Assembly (NCBI GenBank): GCA_038526915.1
Contig: JBCBGF010000007.1
Span: 1-64,000, forward strand
Reading direction: 5' to 3'
From: JBCBGF01 sp038526915
GTDB lineage: Bacteria; Pseudomonadota; Alphaproteobacteria; Rhodobacterales; Rhodobacteraceae
DNA length: 64,000 nt
Shown here in pieces: positions 36,237 through 46,510 of this stretch (positions are counted from its first letter, which is position 1; every line of letters starts with the position of its first letter). The notes under the pieces were generated by a model, which searched no databases, was not told the DNA's origin, and worked only from the letters and a program-made list of their open reading frames with translations. The position numbers and the translations under genes are program-made.

Positions 36237-37667
36237 ATGACGATCCAGATCCCGTTCGACAACAGCTATGCCAGGCTGCCGGCGCAGTTCTTTACCCGGC
36301 TCGCACCCGAGCCGGTATCGGCTCCTGCGCTGATCAAGGTCAATGAGGGCCTTGCGCATGAGTTGAACCTCCATCCCCTGGATTTGGAAAGTCCCGCTGG
36401 CATCGCAATGCTGGCCGGAAACGCCATCCCGACCGGGGCCGATCCGCTGGCGCAGGTCTATGCGGGGCATCAGTTCGGCGGGTGGTCGCCGCAATTGGGC
36501 GATGGCCGGGCGATCCTCTTGGGCGAGGTGATCGACCGAAACGGGCAGCGGCGCGATCTGCAACTGAAAGGATCAGGCCGCACGCCCTATAGCCGCATGG
36601 GCGATGGCCGGGCCTGGCTGGGGCCGGTTCTGCGCGAATATATCGTGTCCGAGGCCATGCATGCCTTGGGCATCCCAACGACGCGTGCGCTGGCCGCCGT
36701 GACCACGGGCGAGATCGTTTTGCGCGAGGGGCCGATGCCGGGCGCCGTCCTGACCCGCGTCGCAGCAAGCCATATCCGCGTGGGGACATTTCAATACTTT
36801 GCGGCCCGACAGGACGTGGCCAGTCTGCGCGCGCTGGCCGATCACGCGCGCCAGCGGCACTACCCCGATGCGGAGACAGCGCTGGACCTGCTCGACGCCG
36901 TAATTGCCGCCCAGGCACGGCTGGTCGCGGCCTGGATGGGGGTGGGCTTTATCCACGGCGTGATGAACACCGACAATACCACGATTTCGGGCGAGACGAT
37001 CGACTATGGCCCCTGCGCCTTCATGGATACCTACCATCCCGAACAGGTCTATTCCTCCATCGATCAGTTCGGGCGCTATGCCTATAACAAACAGCCCGAC
37101 ATCCTGATCTGGAACCTGGCGCAGCTTGCCACGGCCCTGTTGCCCTTGATCGATGACAACCGGGACGCCGCGGTGGAAAAGGCGACGGCATCGGTTCACC
37201 GGTTCCCCGCCCTGTTCCAGGCCGCATGGCTTGAGACGTTTGGCCGGAAGATCGGCCTGCAACAGGTCGAAGACGAGGATGCGGCGCTAATCCACGATCT
37301 GCTGGATCGGATGGCTCAGGGCCAGGCGGATTTCACCAATACGTTCCGGGCGTTGGGCACCGCGGCAGCGCGTGACCAGTTCCTCGATCCGCTGGCCTAT
37401 GTTGCGTGGGAGAAACAGTGGTCAGCCCGTCATGCCCGCGATCCGGGTGACACCATGGCGTTGATCGCCGCCGCCAACCCGGCGGTCATTCCGCGCAATC
37501 ACCGGATCGAACAGGCGATCCAGGCGGGTGTCGCGGGGGATTATGCGCCGTTTGAGCGCTTGGTCGCGGTTCTGGCAACGCCCTTTGACGATGCGCCCGA
37601 TGCGGTGGATCTGACCCGCCCGCCTGCGGAGAGCGAGGTCGTCCACCAGACGTTTTGCGGGACTTAA
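36237..37667 (+). CDS. selO: Protein adenylyltransferase SelO (YdiU)
   Basis: 476-residue pseudokinase-fold enzyme that transfers AMP to Ser, Thr or Tyr of target proteins in redox control. The family blocks YAGHQFGGWSPQLGDGRAILLGE, KGSGRTPYSRMGDGRA, FIHGVMNTDN and ISGETIDYGPCAFMD are present in order; the last holds the DYGP active-site segment. Bacterial SelO lacks the selenocysteine of the mitochondrial form, and so does this one. Confidence 0.94.
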   Translation: MTIQIPFDNSYARLPAQFFTRLAPEPVSAPALIKVNEGLAHELNLHPLDLESPAGIAMLAGNAIPTGADPLAQVYAGHQFGGWSPQLGDGRAILLGEVIDRNGQRRDLQLKGSGRTPYSRMGDGRAWLGPVLREYIVSEAMHALGIPTTRALAAVTTGEIVLREGPMPGAVLTRVAASHIRVGTFQYFAARQDVASLRALADHARQRHYPDAETALDLLDAVIAAQARLVAAWMGVGFIHGVMNTDNTTISGETIDYGPCAFMDTYHPEQVYSSIDQFGRYAYNKQPDILIWNLAQLATALLPLIDDNRDAAVEKATASVHRFPALFQAAWLETFGRKIGLQQVEDEDAALIHDLLDRMAQGQADFTNTFRALGTAAARDQFLDPLAYVAWEKQWSARHARDPGDTMALIAAANPAVIPRNHRIEQAIQAGVAGDYAPFERLVAVLATPFDDAPDAVDLTRPPAESEVVHQTFCGT

Positions 37668-37689
37668 GCCTTTAATTCGTACCAGGCTG

Positions 37690-38379
37690 TCAGGCTTCAG
37701 TCGCTGTCCAACGAGCTAAGTCAGGGGCCGCAAGATGGCCCGACTTGATATAAAGCAAGCACCCGGATTGCGAGCCTGGGCTGTGTGTCGCTCCCTTTGG
37801 CAAACGGATCCACGTTCCCTTTGGGTAGGCCCCGAATTCGTCCTCAAAGCTGCCCTCCAGAACCAAGATCTCGGCACCACCCTCGTGCGACTCAGACGGA
37901 AGTGCGGTTCCGGGCTGGAGGCGTTCCAGTCGCACATCTTCGTCGGGTGCACTATGGAGCGGCAGGACGCTCTGCCCCGGAAAGAGGCCCGCCTCAAATT
38001 CGGCCTGCTTCGTGTCCAGATGGAACTGTCGATCATCGTCAGGTGCGAACTGATGGAGCTTCACAAAGATTGTGCAGCCGTCCACTGTATGCGGCGTGTG
38101 CGACGTTCCGATGGGGTTGCGCACATAGGTGCCAGCTGGGTAATCGCCCGTTTCATCCGAGAACGTGCCTTCAAGCACCAGAAATTCCTCACCCCCACCA
38201 TGCGCATGGGCGTCAAACCATGAGTCCGGTTCGAACTGAACAATAGTGGTCGCCCGCGCAACCTCGTCCCCGACCCGGTCAAGCATCATGCGGCGCACAC
38301 CGTTGGCCGGTGACGCGACCCAAGTGTAGTCATCGGGCCGGATCACGACCCGCTTGTCGAATTCTGCGTTTAGTCGCAT
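37690..38379 (-). CDS. ChrR-like bicupin protein
   Basis: 229-residue protein with two cupin domains. The first has DAHAHGGGEEFLVLEG and GTSHTP; the second SHEGGAEILVLEGSF and GATHSPGS, both giving likely metal-binding His/Glu sets. The domains resemble the C-terminal cupin of anti-sigma factor ChrR, but the N-terminal zinc-binding anti-sigma part is missing and no ECF sigma gene is beside it. It is therefore better seen as a stand-alone metal cupin. Convergent with selO across 22 bases. Confidence 0.8.
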   Translation of the reverse strand: MRLNAEFDKRVVIRPDDYTWVASPANGVRRMMLDRVGDEVARATTIVQFEPDSWFDAHAHGGGEEFLVLEGTFSDETGDYPAGTYVRNPIGTSHTPHTVDGCTIFVKLHQFAPDDDRQFHLDTKQAEFEAGLFPGQSVLPLHSAPDEDVRLERLQPGTALPSESHEGGAEILVLEGSFEDEFGAYPKGTWIRLPKGATHSPGSQSGCLLYIKSGHLAAPDLARWTATEA

Positions 38380-38433
38380 GGTCTTGGCTCCGCATACACT
38401 GTGCCACTGCCATGACGCTCTGCAAACGCGACT

Positions 38434-39333
38434 TCAAGCTGTCGCCTGCACCGCTCGCGGATGGTTGATCAGGTAAAGGCCGCCAGCAACCAAGGCCAGT
38501 GCGCCCAAGATCGACCCGCCCACCTCTTCGCCCAGCATCAGCCAGCCGAACGCAACGCCAAAGATCGGCCCGAGAAACCCGTAGGCCGCGACCGATGCGG
38601 GCGGGTAGATCGACAACAGCCACAGCCAGAAGACAAAGGCCGCCGACACCACCACGACGATCTGGAAGGCCAACCCCCAGAGATGGATGGGCGCAAGATC
38701 GCGCACAAAGGGGCCAAAGAACACCGCCACAAGCAGCAGGATCGGGGCCGAGACGGCGACCTGCCAGAAAAGTTGCATCTCTGGCGTCTCATCCCGCAGA
38801 ACCGTTGCCCGCGCCATCAGGCCAGACCCGGCCCAGCCCAAGGCCCCGCCAAGCGCACATAGATCGCCGATCAGGGACCCTTCGCCACTGTCGGAACGGC
38901 TGAGGATCGCGACTGCCACACCGGCGAAGGCCAGGCCCAGGCCCACCGCCTTCAGCGGCGTGATCTGTTGGCCAGGCAGCAGGTAATGCGCACCGATCGC
39001 CATCCAGAGCGGCATGGAATAAAAGATCACGCTGGTCCGCGACACCGTGGTCAGGTCGAGTGCCAGGAAGAGAAAAACGAACTCCGCCGCAAAGACCAGA
39101 CCGATCAGGAAACCGGCGCGCCACGTGCCGTCGCGCGGCCAGAGCGAGATCCCGCGAAACCACATCCATCCTGCAAGACACAGCGTCGCCCCGGCGGAGC
39201 GCAGGCCCGCGAAAAACACCGGCTGCAGCCCTTCGTTGACCACCTTTATGACGACCTGGTTGAACCCCAAAAGCGCCGAAAGCGCGACCAGTGACACGAT
39301 CCCGAAGACGTCCAGCCTGTCTTTCTTGTCCAT
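38434..39333 (-). CDS. EamA/DMT-superfamily membrane transporter
   Basis: 299-residue membrane protein with about ten hydrophobic segments in two EamA repeats (VALSALLGFNQVVIKVV at the first, SVAAYGFLGPIFGVAFGWLM at the second). The family exports metabolites or drugs; no substrate can be given. ATG 39333 is preferred because GGGAGAAGGG precedes it; an upstream frame extension has no family character. Divergent from purL. Confidence 0.88.
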   Translation of the reverse strand: MDKKDRLDVFGIVSLVALSALLGFNQVVIKVVNEGLQPVFFAGLRSAGATLCLAGWMWFRGISLWPRDGTWRAGFLIGLVFAAEFVFLFLALDLTTVSRTSVIFYSMPLWMAIGAHYLLPGQQITPLKAVGLGLAFAGVAVAILSRSDSGEGSLIGDLCALGGALGWAGSGLMARATVLRDETPEMQLFWQVAVSAPILLLVAVFFGPFVRDLAPIHLWGLAFQIVVVVSAAFVFWLWLLSIYPPASVAAYGFLGPIFGVAFGWLMLGEEVGGSILGALALVAGGLYLINHPRAVQATA

Positions 39334-39456
39334 CTTGCGCCCTTCTCCCTGATGCGCAGATGAGGGGGGATGCCCGCCGGTGTCAACGCGCCTTTCCCCT
39401 TCCGTCGCTGGCGGCATTGCCGTAAGACTGGCGCCGGGGAATTGCTGGATTTGGGG

Positions 39457-41616
<2,160 letters not shown>

Positions 41617-41620
41617 GGCG

Positions 41621-42118
41621 ATGCAAACGGGCAGCGTCCTTCGCGCAGGGCTGTTTCTCCTGCTCCAGATCGGGTCAGCCTTCGTGATCTTTACCGCGCT
41701 TGTGCTGGCAGGGTTCGGCTTGCGGGACGGGTTTTGCTACCCCGGCTATATCTCAGACCTGACCACAGCGATTATCGGTGTGGGCCTTGTGGCTGCGATT
41801 GCACTTACACCGGGGGCGGCACTGGCGGCGTGGACACTTGGCGAAATGACCCGGCGGTGGTCCTTCGTGATGATCCCACACTGGCTGACCTTCACCTCAC
41901 TCATCGCGCTTTATGGGGCCGATGTGGTGATGCGACTGGGCAATGAGGCGCATTGCGCCCAGGGCCTGCCCGAGGTGCAGGACAACACCGCTGAGATGAA
42001 CTTGTTTTCCGAGGTCTTGACCTATCTTGCCGCCGCAGCGGCCTTTGGCGCGCTCTTGGCCTGTTTCTTCGTTCTTTTGAAGATGCTGACAGTTGCGAAG
42101 CGACCAGATGCGACCTAG
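41621..42118 (+). CDS. Small four-helix membrane protein, unknown function
   Basis: 165-residue integral membrane protein with hydrophobic segments at about 7-30, 45-68, 82-100 and 133-158, separated by short loops. A Cys in the first loop (DGFCYPGY) and another in NEAHCAQG might form a periplasmic disulphide. I do not recognise the family. It lies 4 bases after purL on the same strand. Confidence 0.7.
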   Translation: MQTGSVLRAGLFLLLQIGSAFVIFTALVLAGFGLRDGFCYPGYISDLTTAIIGVGLVAAIALTPGAALAAWTLGEMTRRWSFVMIPHWLTFTSLIALYGADVVMRLGNEAHCAQGLPEVQDNTAEMNLFSEVLTYLAAAAAFGALLACFFVLLKMLTVAKRPDAT

Positions 42119-42163
42119 GTTTTCGGTCCATGGGTAGATTTACCCCCAGATTTTGAAGGACAC

Positions 42164-42412
42164 ATGGCGATGGCGATGAGCGCGCAGGAAATCGAAGACC
42201 TTATTCGCGACGGATTTCCGCAAGCCCAGATCACCATCACCGACCTGGCCGGTGACGGGAACCATTATGCCGCCGAAGTCATCGACGAAAGCTTTCGCGG
42301 GCAAAACCGCGTGCAACAGCAACGGGCGGTGTATGCCGCGCTGAAGGGCAAGATGGATGGCAACAATGGCGAACTGCATGCCCTTGCATTGACAACGAAG
42401 GCCCCGGAATGA
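42164..42412 (+). CDS. bolA: BolA-family protein
   Basis: 82-residue BolA-fold protein, which pairs with monothiol glutaredoxins to handle iron-sulfur clusters. The pattern DLIRDGFPQAQITITDLAG, then VYAALKGKM with ELHALAL, is typical of the short BolA/YrbA branch. The start is ambiguous among ATGs at 42164, 42170 and 42176; GAAGGA at 42154-42159 favours the first two. It is followed by a short gene and then a CGFS glutaredoxin, its likely partner. Confidence 0.92.
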   Translation: MAMAMSAQEIEDLIRDGFPQAQITITDLAGDGNHYAAEVIDESFRGQNRVQQQRAVYAALKGKMDGNNGELHALALTTKAPE

Positions 42413-42663
42413 CCAACTGGCTGCCCATCGTTCTCATTTGCACCGCGATCCTGGTGCTTCTGGCCGTACGCGCCTTTATCGTCGTGCGCCGAGAAGCCGA
42501 CGCTCCGCGCGGATCGCTGCCCGGCAAGGGGCACCATGTGATCGACGCCAGCTATTTCTCGGGCGGGGCCGGGGGCGGCCATTCGGGGGAGTTTCGGGTG
42601 CCCAAGGACCCACAAGAATACGCGCGGGCCTTTGTGCCCAGGAACAAGGATAAACTGAAATGA
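42409..42663 (+). CDS. Small single-span membrane protein between bolA and grxD
   Basis: 84-residue protein of unknown function with one N-terminal membrane helix (about 4-22), then a cytoplasmic tail with a Gly-rich stretch (SYFSGGAGGGHSGEFR). It is joined to bolA by an ATGA overlap and to grxD by an overlap of the same kind, so the three are translated as a unit. Confidence 0.78.
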   Translation: MTNWLPIVLICTAILVLLAVRAFIVVRREADAPRGSLPGKGHHVIDASYFSGGAGGGHSGEFRVPKDPQEYARAFVPRNKDKLK

Positions 42664-43025
42664 CAACGACTGCGGAAGATCAGATCAAGGGAACCGTCAC
42701 CGACAATGACGTCGTGCTCTTCATGAAGGGTACGAAATCTATGCCGCAATGCGGTTTCTCAAGCCGGGTGGCGGGCGTGTTGAACTACATGGGCGTCGAT
42801 TTTGCCGATGTGAACGTCTTGGCAGACGACGCCATTCGCCAGGGGATCAAGGATTTCTCCGACTGGCCGACGATCCCACAGTTGTATGTTAAAGGCGAGT
42901 TTGTCGGGGGCTGCGATATTGTAACCGAGATGACGCTCTCGGGTGAGCTTGATCAGCTTTTTGATGAGAAGGGCGTGGCCTACGACAAAGACGCCGCCGA
43001 CAAGATCCGGGAAGCGAACGGGTAA
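42660..43025 (+). CDS. grxD: Monothiol glutaredoxin, Grx4 family
   Basis: 121-residue monothiol glutaredoxin. The active site is CGFS (MPQCGFSSRV) preceded by FMKGTK; WPTIPQLYVKGEFVGGCDI is the glutathione- and cluster-binding half. It carries a [2Fe-2S] cluster with glutathione and works with BolA proteins in iron-sulfur trafficking. Closely linked to bolA two genes upstream; ends the purL-grxD run before a hairpin. Confidence 0.96.
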   Translation: MTTTAEDQIKGTVTDNDVVLFMKGTKSMPQCGFSSRVAGVLNYMGVDFADVNVLADDAIRQGIKDFSDWPTIPQLYVKGEFVGGCDIVTEMTLSGELDQLFDEKGVAYDKDAADKIREANG

Positions 43026-43042
43026 CAACCCAAAAGACAGGA

Positions 43043-43066
43043 AAGGCGGCCCTGTTTAGCCGCCTT
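43043..43066. terminator. Hairpin between grxD and the Tad genes (possible bidirectional terminator)
   Basis: AAGGCGGC, an eight-base loop and GCCGCCTT form eight perfect pairs, 18 bases after the grxD stop and in a convergent gap. There is no long T-tract on either side, so strength is uncertain. Confidence 0.55.
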
Positions 43067-43144
43067 CCCAGACCCCCTAGACCGCTCCGCGAGCGCGCTG
43101 CACCACCCCCCGGGCAACACGCTCAGCAGAGCGGCCGGGTACCT

Positions 43145-43711
43145 TCAGCTGGAGGTAAACACCACCTGAGGCACAAAGCGTGGCGTGGTAAACACGAGAT
43201 CGCGCATCTGCATCGTGTCAAGCGTGGGGACCCAGATATCCATGCCAATGGGCGGGTTCCACGTCATCTCAGTCTCGACGACGATCAACTCGTCACCGGG
43301 ATTGAGCGTCGGGATCTCGTCTTCCAACACGGACATATCCGTATGCTCGACCAGATCGCCGGTGGCATAGGACCAGCTGAGGTTCTTGACGATCGGCGCA
43401 TCGTCATCTTCCTGCGTGTAGGACACGACGCTGACCCGCAGGTTGTTGTCGCGCCCGCGGCGGATCAGAAACTCATAGATGTTGTTCATCCCGTCGATGT
43501 AATCGGCATCGAGAGGATCGCTCTCACGTGAGATGAGGTCGGCCACCGTGTAGCCCGCTTTGACGTTGATATTGTACGTCTTGTAGGCGTCCCAGTAGAT
43601 GAACATGGCGCCCACGGCCCAAAGCAGCATAGGCAGGACAATCATCGCCTCGACGGACAGCGTGCCGTCTTGGGCACGGCGGAAGGACTTGAACTTACGC
43701 GTTACACACAT
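43145..43711 (-). CDS. TadE-like pilus-assembly protein (distal)
   Basis: 188-residue minor pseudopilin-like protein of the Tad (Flp pilus) system. The N-terminus has a short basic cytoplasmic piece (RKFKSFRRAQDGTLS), a Glu in VEAMIVLPMLLW and one membrane helix (about 18-40), matching TadE/TadG pattern; the remainder is periplasmic. It is last in a three-gene run with the two genes upstream. No tadA, tadB/C or flp gene is in the window. Confidence 0.78.
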   Translation of the reverse strand: MCVTRKFKSFRRAQDGTLSVEAMIVLPMLLWAVGAMFIYWDAYKTYNINVKAGYTVADLISRESDPLDADYIDGMNNIYEFLIRRGRDNNLRVSVVSYTQEDDDAPIVKNLSWSYATGDLVEHTDMSVLEDEIPTLNPGDELIVVETEMTWNPPIGMDIWVPTLDTMQMRDLVFTTPRFVPQVVFTSS

Positions 43712-43721
43712 GGGGGCACCT

Positions 43722-44267
43722 TTAATCGGTCGGTTCGTTAACGAAGGCCGATGTGATCACCAGGGCGTAGTTCCCCTGATCATCGGCTTGCGGCATCTGC
43801 ATGCCCCACCCGGTCGGTTTGAACATCGGCTGGTAGAGGGCGCAGACCCGCACCATCATCAACTGGTTGCTGCCACCGCCGGTGAATGTCGTTTCGTCCA
43901 GCGGGTTGATCGTGTTTTCCTGATCGATGCAGCGCACATTGTCATCGAGCGTTGTCCACGCGGTCGTGTCCACAGGTTCCAGCTGCAACTGGATCACGTC
44001 ATCGCAATCCTCGTCCTGGATGACCATCGAGTCGCGGCAGATGTTGGCCTTGAGCTGGTCAAAGTTCGGCGCAGCCGACCCGGCGAGCCGCAGGTCGCGC
44101 ACCGACAGATCCACCCCACGCTCCAACAACACATTACGTACCATCATCAGACCGGATTCGTAGGCCACAAGAAACAAGGCCAGAAAGCCGGGGAAGATCA
44201 GCACGAACTCGACCGTGGAAGAGCCTTCGCGATTGGCCCGAAGGCGACGAAACAGCTTCGTAATCAT
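43722..44267 (-). CDS. TadE-like pilus-assembly protein (proximal)
   Basis: 181-residue protein with the same plan: MITKLFRRLRANREGSST, then VEFVLIFPGFLALFLV, a conserved Glu followed by a membrane helix typical of TadE pseudopilins. The periplasmic part has four Cys residues (ICRDS, EDCDD, VRCID, RVCAL) that may form disulphides. It sits 10 bases before the distal TadE gene and 13 bases after the TadG-like gene. Confidence 0.78.
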   Translation of the reverse strand: MITKLFRRLRANREGSSTVEFVLIFPGFLALFLVAYESGLMMVRNVLLERGVDLSVRDLRLAGSAAPNFDQLKANICRDSMVIQDEDCDDVIQLQLEPVDTTAWTTLDDNVRCIDQENTINPLDETTFTGGGSNQLMMVRVCALYQPMFKPTGWGMQMPQADDQGNYALVITSAFVNEPTD

Positions 44268-44280
44268 GTCCAGGGGCTCC

Positions 44281-46134
44281 TTACTGGGTCAGCCGCAGTT
44301 GAGAGATCGCCCCCGCGATTGAGTCGAACGCATTCGCCAGGCTGGTGGGCGTTGCGTCGTAGTAGAAGCCGACCGACGTCGCACAGTCCTTCATGGCGTC
44401 CTGACCGCCCTGAGGGGCCGAGAATGCGATGGTGAAGATCGTGATGTCGCCATTGCGACGGGCCGCCGCACACAGATCGCTCAGGCGGTCATCGGCTTCG
44501 TTGGCGGTGACCACTGTTTCGACCGAGTTCTCGTAGGCGTCTTCGAGATCCTCATCGATGCCGTCAAAGAAGAACTCCGCGATGTCCTCTTCTGCGAACA
44601 GGTTGTAAAGCGTGATGTTATCGAGCTGGATCAGATCATCCGGCAGTTCCGTCACGCCATACTCGATCCCATCATCATCCTCATCCGGTTCATGTACCCG
44701 GATGAAGCGGCGGTCGAGGGGCGCAGTCGGCACTTCCACAAAGTAACCATCGTACCACTCCTTGTCGCGACCATCGACGGAGCCGTCCGCTTTCAGGACC
44801 GGATACAAGGACGGTTCCGTGGCGTCTGCGGCCTTGGCAGAGTACCAAACCCGGCTCGGCCCGTTCAGAAACGGCGCTTTTAGCCCGCGCTGCACAGTGT
44901 TTTCACCGTCCGTCATGAGGACGACGACTTTCATGGTCTTCGACTGGTCGTAGTCGCCCGGACGGTTGTCGGCTTTTTCCTGAACCAGCCCGTTGTCGAC
45001 CATGTCCACCACAACCGGCCGCATGGCGGGATCAAGCAGCGCCACACCCCACTTGATGCCGTTTTCAATCGCGGTCCAGCCATCGGCGTACATCCGGTCA
45101 ATATGCTCATCCAGCTTGGAGATACGTGTCTCATGGACAAGGATCGGCGTCCGCGTCTCGTCGCATTCCCGGCTGTTCATCTCGGGAAGGTTGAAGCCGT
45201 TGCTGCCGCGGTCGAAGTGCGCCACGCGCGTAAGCGGTGTCGTCGGCGTGATCGCGCGCAGCGACGCATAGTTCTGCTCAAGATCTGCCTGATCGCTCCA
45301 CATGAACATGCTGTCAGGGAACCGAATGCAGTTCGAGAACGCGTGGGTCGTCGGATAAGTCGCCAAAGCACCATCATAGGGCGCGGGGTTCTCGATCGCG
45401 ATGGTGGCGCCACCGGCGTTGAGGCGGCTCAGCAACTCAGGCCCAGCCACAACTGTGTGGTTGTAGGGAATGATCGAAATCGACGTATGACCAGCCGAAC
45501 GGGTTTCGTCGATGACTTTGCGGAAGAACTTCTTCGCCTCGGTCTTGAGCGTGCTCATCTTAGTGCCAGACATCGAGCCCGAGATGTCGACGATCAGAGA
45601 AATCTCAACGTTCTGGACGCCTTCATTGGCTTTCGAGGCCGATGCAGACTTCAACTCATTGATGCCCATCAGCTTCATGAAGAACGTGTCGACGTCCAGA
45701 TCGCCACGCGCTTCAACCGTCCGGCCCACCAGCGTCCCGGCGATGCCGGCATCCGGATCGGCCCCGGCAATCACGACCTCAGGCGTCGGGACAGTGATCG
45801 TGGTTGGGTCGATCCCCGACTTTTCGGCAAACTGTTTGATCAGCGTCTCGGCCTCGATCTCCTGTTCGAGGTTGGCAGCGGCCAGAACCGCGCTGTCGAT
45901 TGTGTTTTGCAACTCGACCCGGCGCGTTTCAAAGCGCATCAGGTCAACGGCCATGCCGCCGATGATCAGGATGCCGATGAACAAAAACAGCGAAAAGATC
46001 AGGAACGATCCCTCTTCATCGCGTGCAAACGCGCGAGACAGCGACGTCAGCTTCATACCGCGATGATGGGGCGCAGGCGTTTTGGGGGCACGGGGCCGTC
46101 CAAGACGATCGAACTCAATGCGATCATTTCCCAT
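44281..46134 (-). CDS. TadG-like protein with von Willebrand factor A domain
   Basis: 617-residue membrane-anchored protein. After a cytoplasmic head it has a TadG-type membrane helix (about 43-66: FLIFSLFLFIGILIIGGMAV) and a vWA domain whose MIDAS motif is DISGSMSGTK (about 188-197), with further metal positions expected in VVLMTDGENTV. The C-terminal part is acidic. vWA-TadG proteins assemble or anchor Flp pili. The start is 46134 because GAGGAGTG lies just upstream; a later ATG at 46056 has no ribosome site. The first of three co-directional Tad genes. Confidence 0.84.
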   Translation of the reverse strand: MGNDRIEFDRLGRPRAPKTPAPHHRGMKLTSLSRAFARDEEGSFLIFSLFLFIGILIIGGMAVDLMRFETRRVELQNTIDSAVLAAANLEQEIEAETLIKQFAEKSGIDPTTITVPTPEVVIAGADPDAGIAGTLVGRTVEARGDLDVDTFFMKLMGINELKSASASKANEGVQNVEISLIVDISGSMSGTKMSTLKTEAKKFFRKVIDETRSAGHTSISIIPYNHTVVAGPELLSRLNAGGATIAIENPAPYDGALATYPTTHAFSNCIRFPDSMFMWSDQADLEQNYASLRAITPTTPLTRVAHFDRGSNGFNLPEMNSRECDETRTPILVHETRISKLDEHIDRMYADGWTAIENGIKWGVALLDPAMRPVVVDMVDNGLVQEKADNRPGDYDQSKTMKVVVLMTDGENTVQRGLKAPFLNGPSRVWYSAKAADATEPSLYPVLKADGSVDGRDKEWYDGYFVEVPTAPLDRRFIRVHEPDEDDDGIEYGVTELPDDLIQLDNITLYNLFAEEDIAEFFFDGIDEDLEDAYENSVETVVTANEADDRLSDLCAAARRNGDITIFTIAFSAPQGGQDAMKDCATSVGFYYDATPTSLANAFDSIAGAISQLRLTQ

Positions 46135-46412
46135 TTAACACTCCTCGTCCGGCCTTTGGGGGGCGCCGAACTCAACTCGTTACAACAACACAACGCATAG
46201 ACGTGATGCGGGGATGTTTAACCGAACGTAACCAATTTGCGCCAAGGTCTGGCCTCAATCGTGGTCAATTGCGTTTGCGGCAGGCAACAGTGGCCGGTGG
46301 CGTGCGCGGATAAAGACCGGGTGAGACAACAATACTCAGCGAGTCACGCGGCGGCGCAAAGGCCGAATCGGCGCCCAATTACACCGCTCCCGATCTGCCG
46401 CCTTTAGGCGAT

Positions 46413-46445
46413 CTGGGTCTAGTTTATTCCAATCTCTGGCCCTAT
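46413..46445 (+). promoter_or_regulatory. Candidate TauR direct repeats upstream of tpa
   Basis: CTGGGTCTAG (46413-46422) and CTGGCCCTAT (46436-46445) share CTGG-N2-CTA and are 23 bases apart, about two helical turns. Described Rhodobacter TauR sites are direct repeats similar to CTGGACTTAA. They end about 65 bases before the tpa start, suitable for activation by the MocR-type TauR encoded two genes downstream. In the same gap the 376 bases 46135-46510 show no gene. Confidence 0.5.
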
Positions 46446-46455
46446 CCTGAGCCAG

Positions 46456-46469
46456 TGACACCAGTGTCA
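46456..46469. promoter_or_regulatory. Palindrome TGACAC-CA-GTGTCA upstream of tpa
   Basis: Perfect six-base arms around CA, lying between the TauR-like repeats and the tpa ribosome site. It also contains a CCAGTG direct repeat (46452 and 46461). It may be a second operator near the start site. The controlling protein is unknown. Confidence 0.4.
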
Positions 46470-46510
46470 ATACCACCGCAAAACACCCACGCGTGACAGG
46501 AGGCCTGGCC

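Noticed and set aside
37690..38379. ChrR anti-sigma factor
   Set aside because: The zinc-binding anti-sigma domain is absent and there is no ECF sigma gene beside it; it is a stand-alone bicupin.
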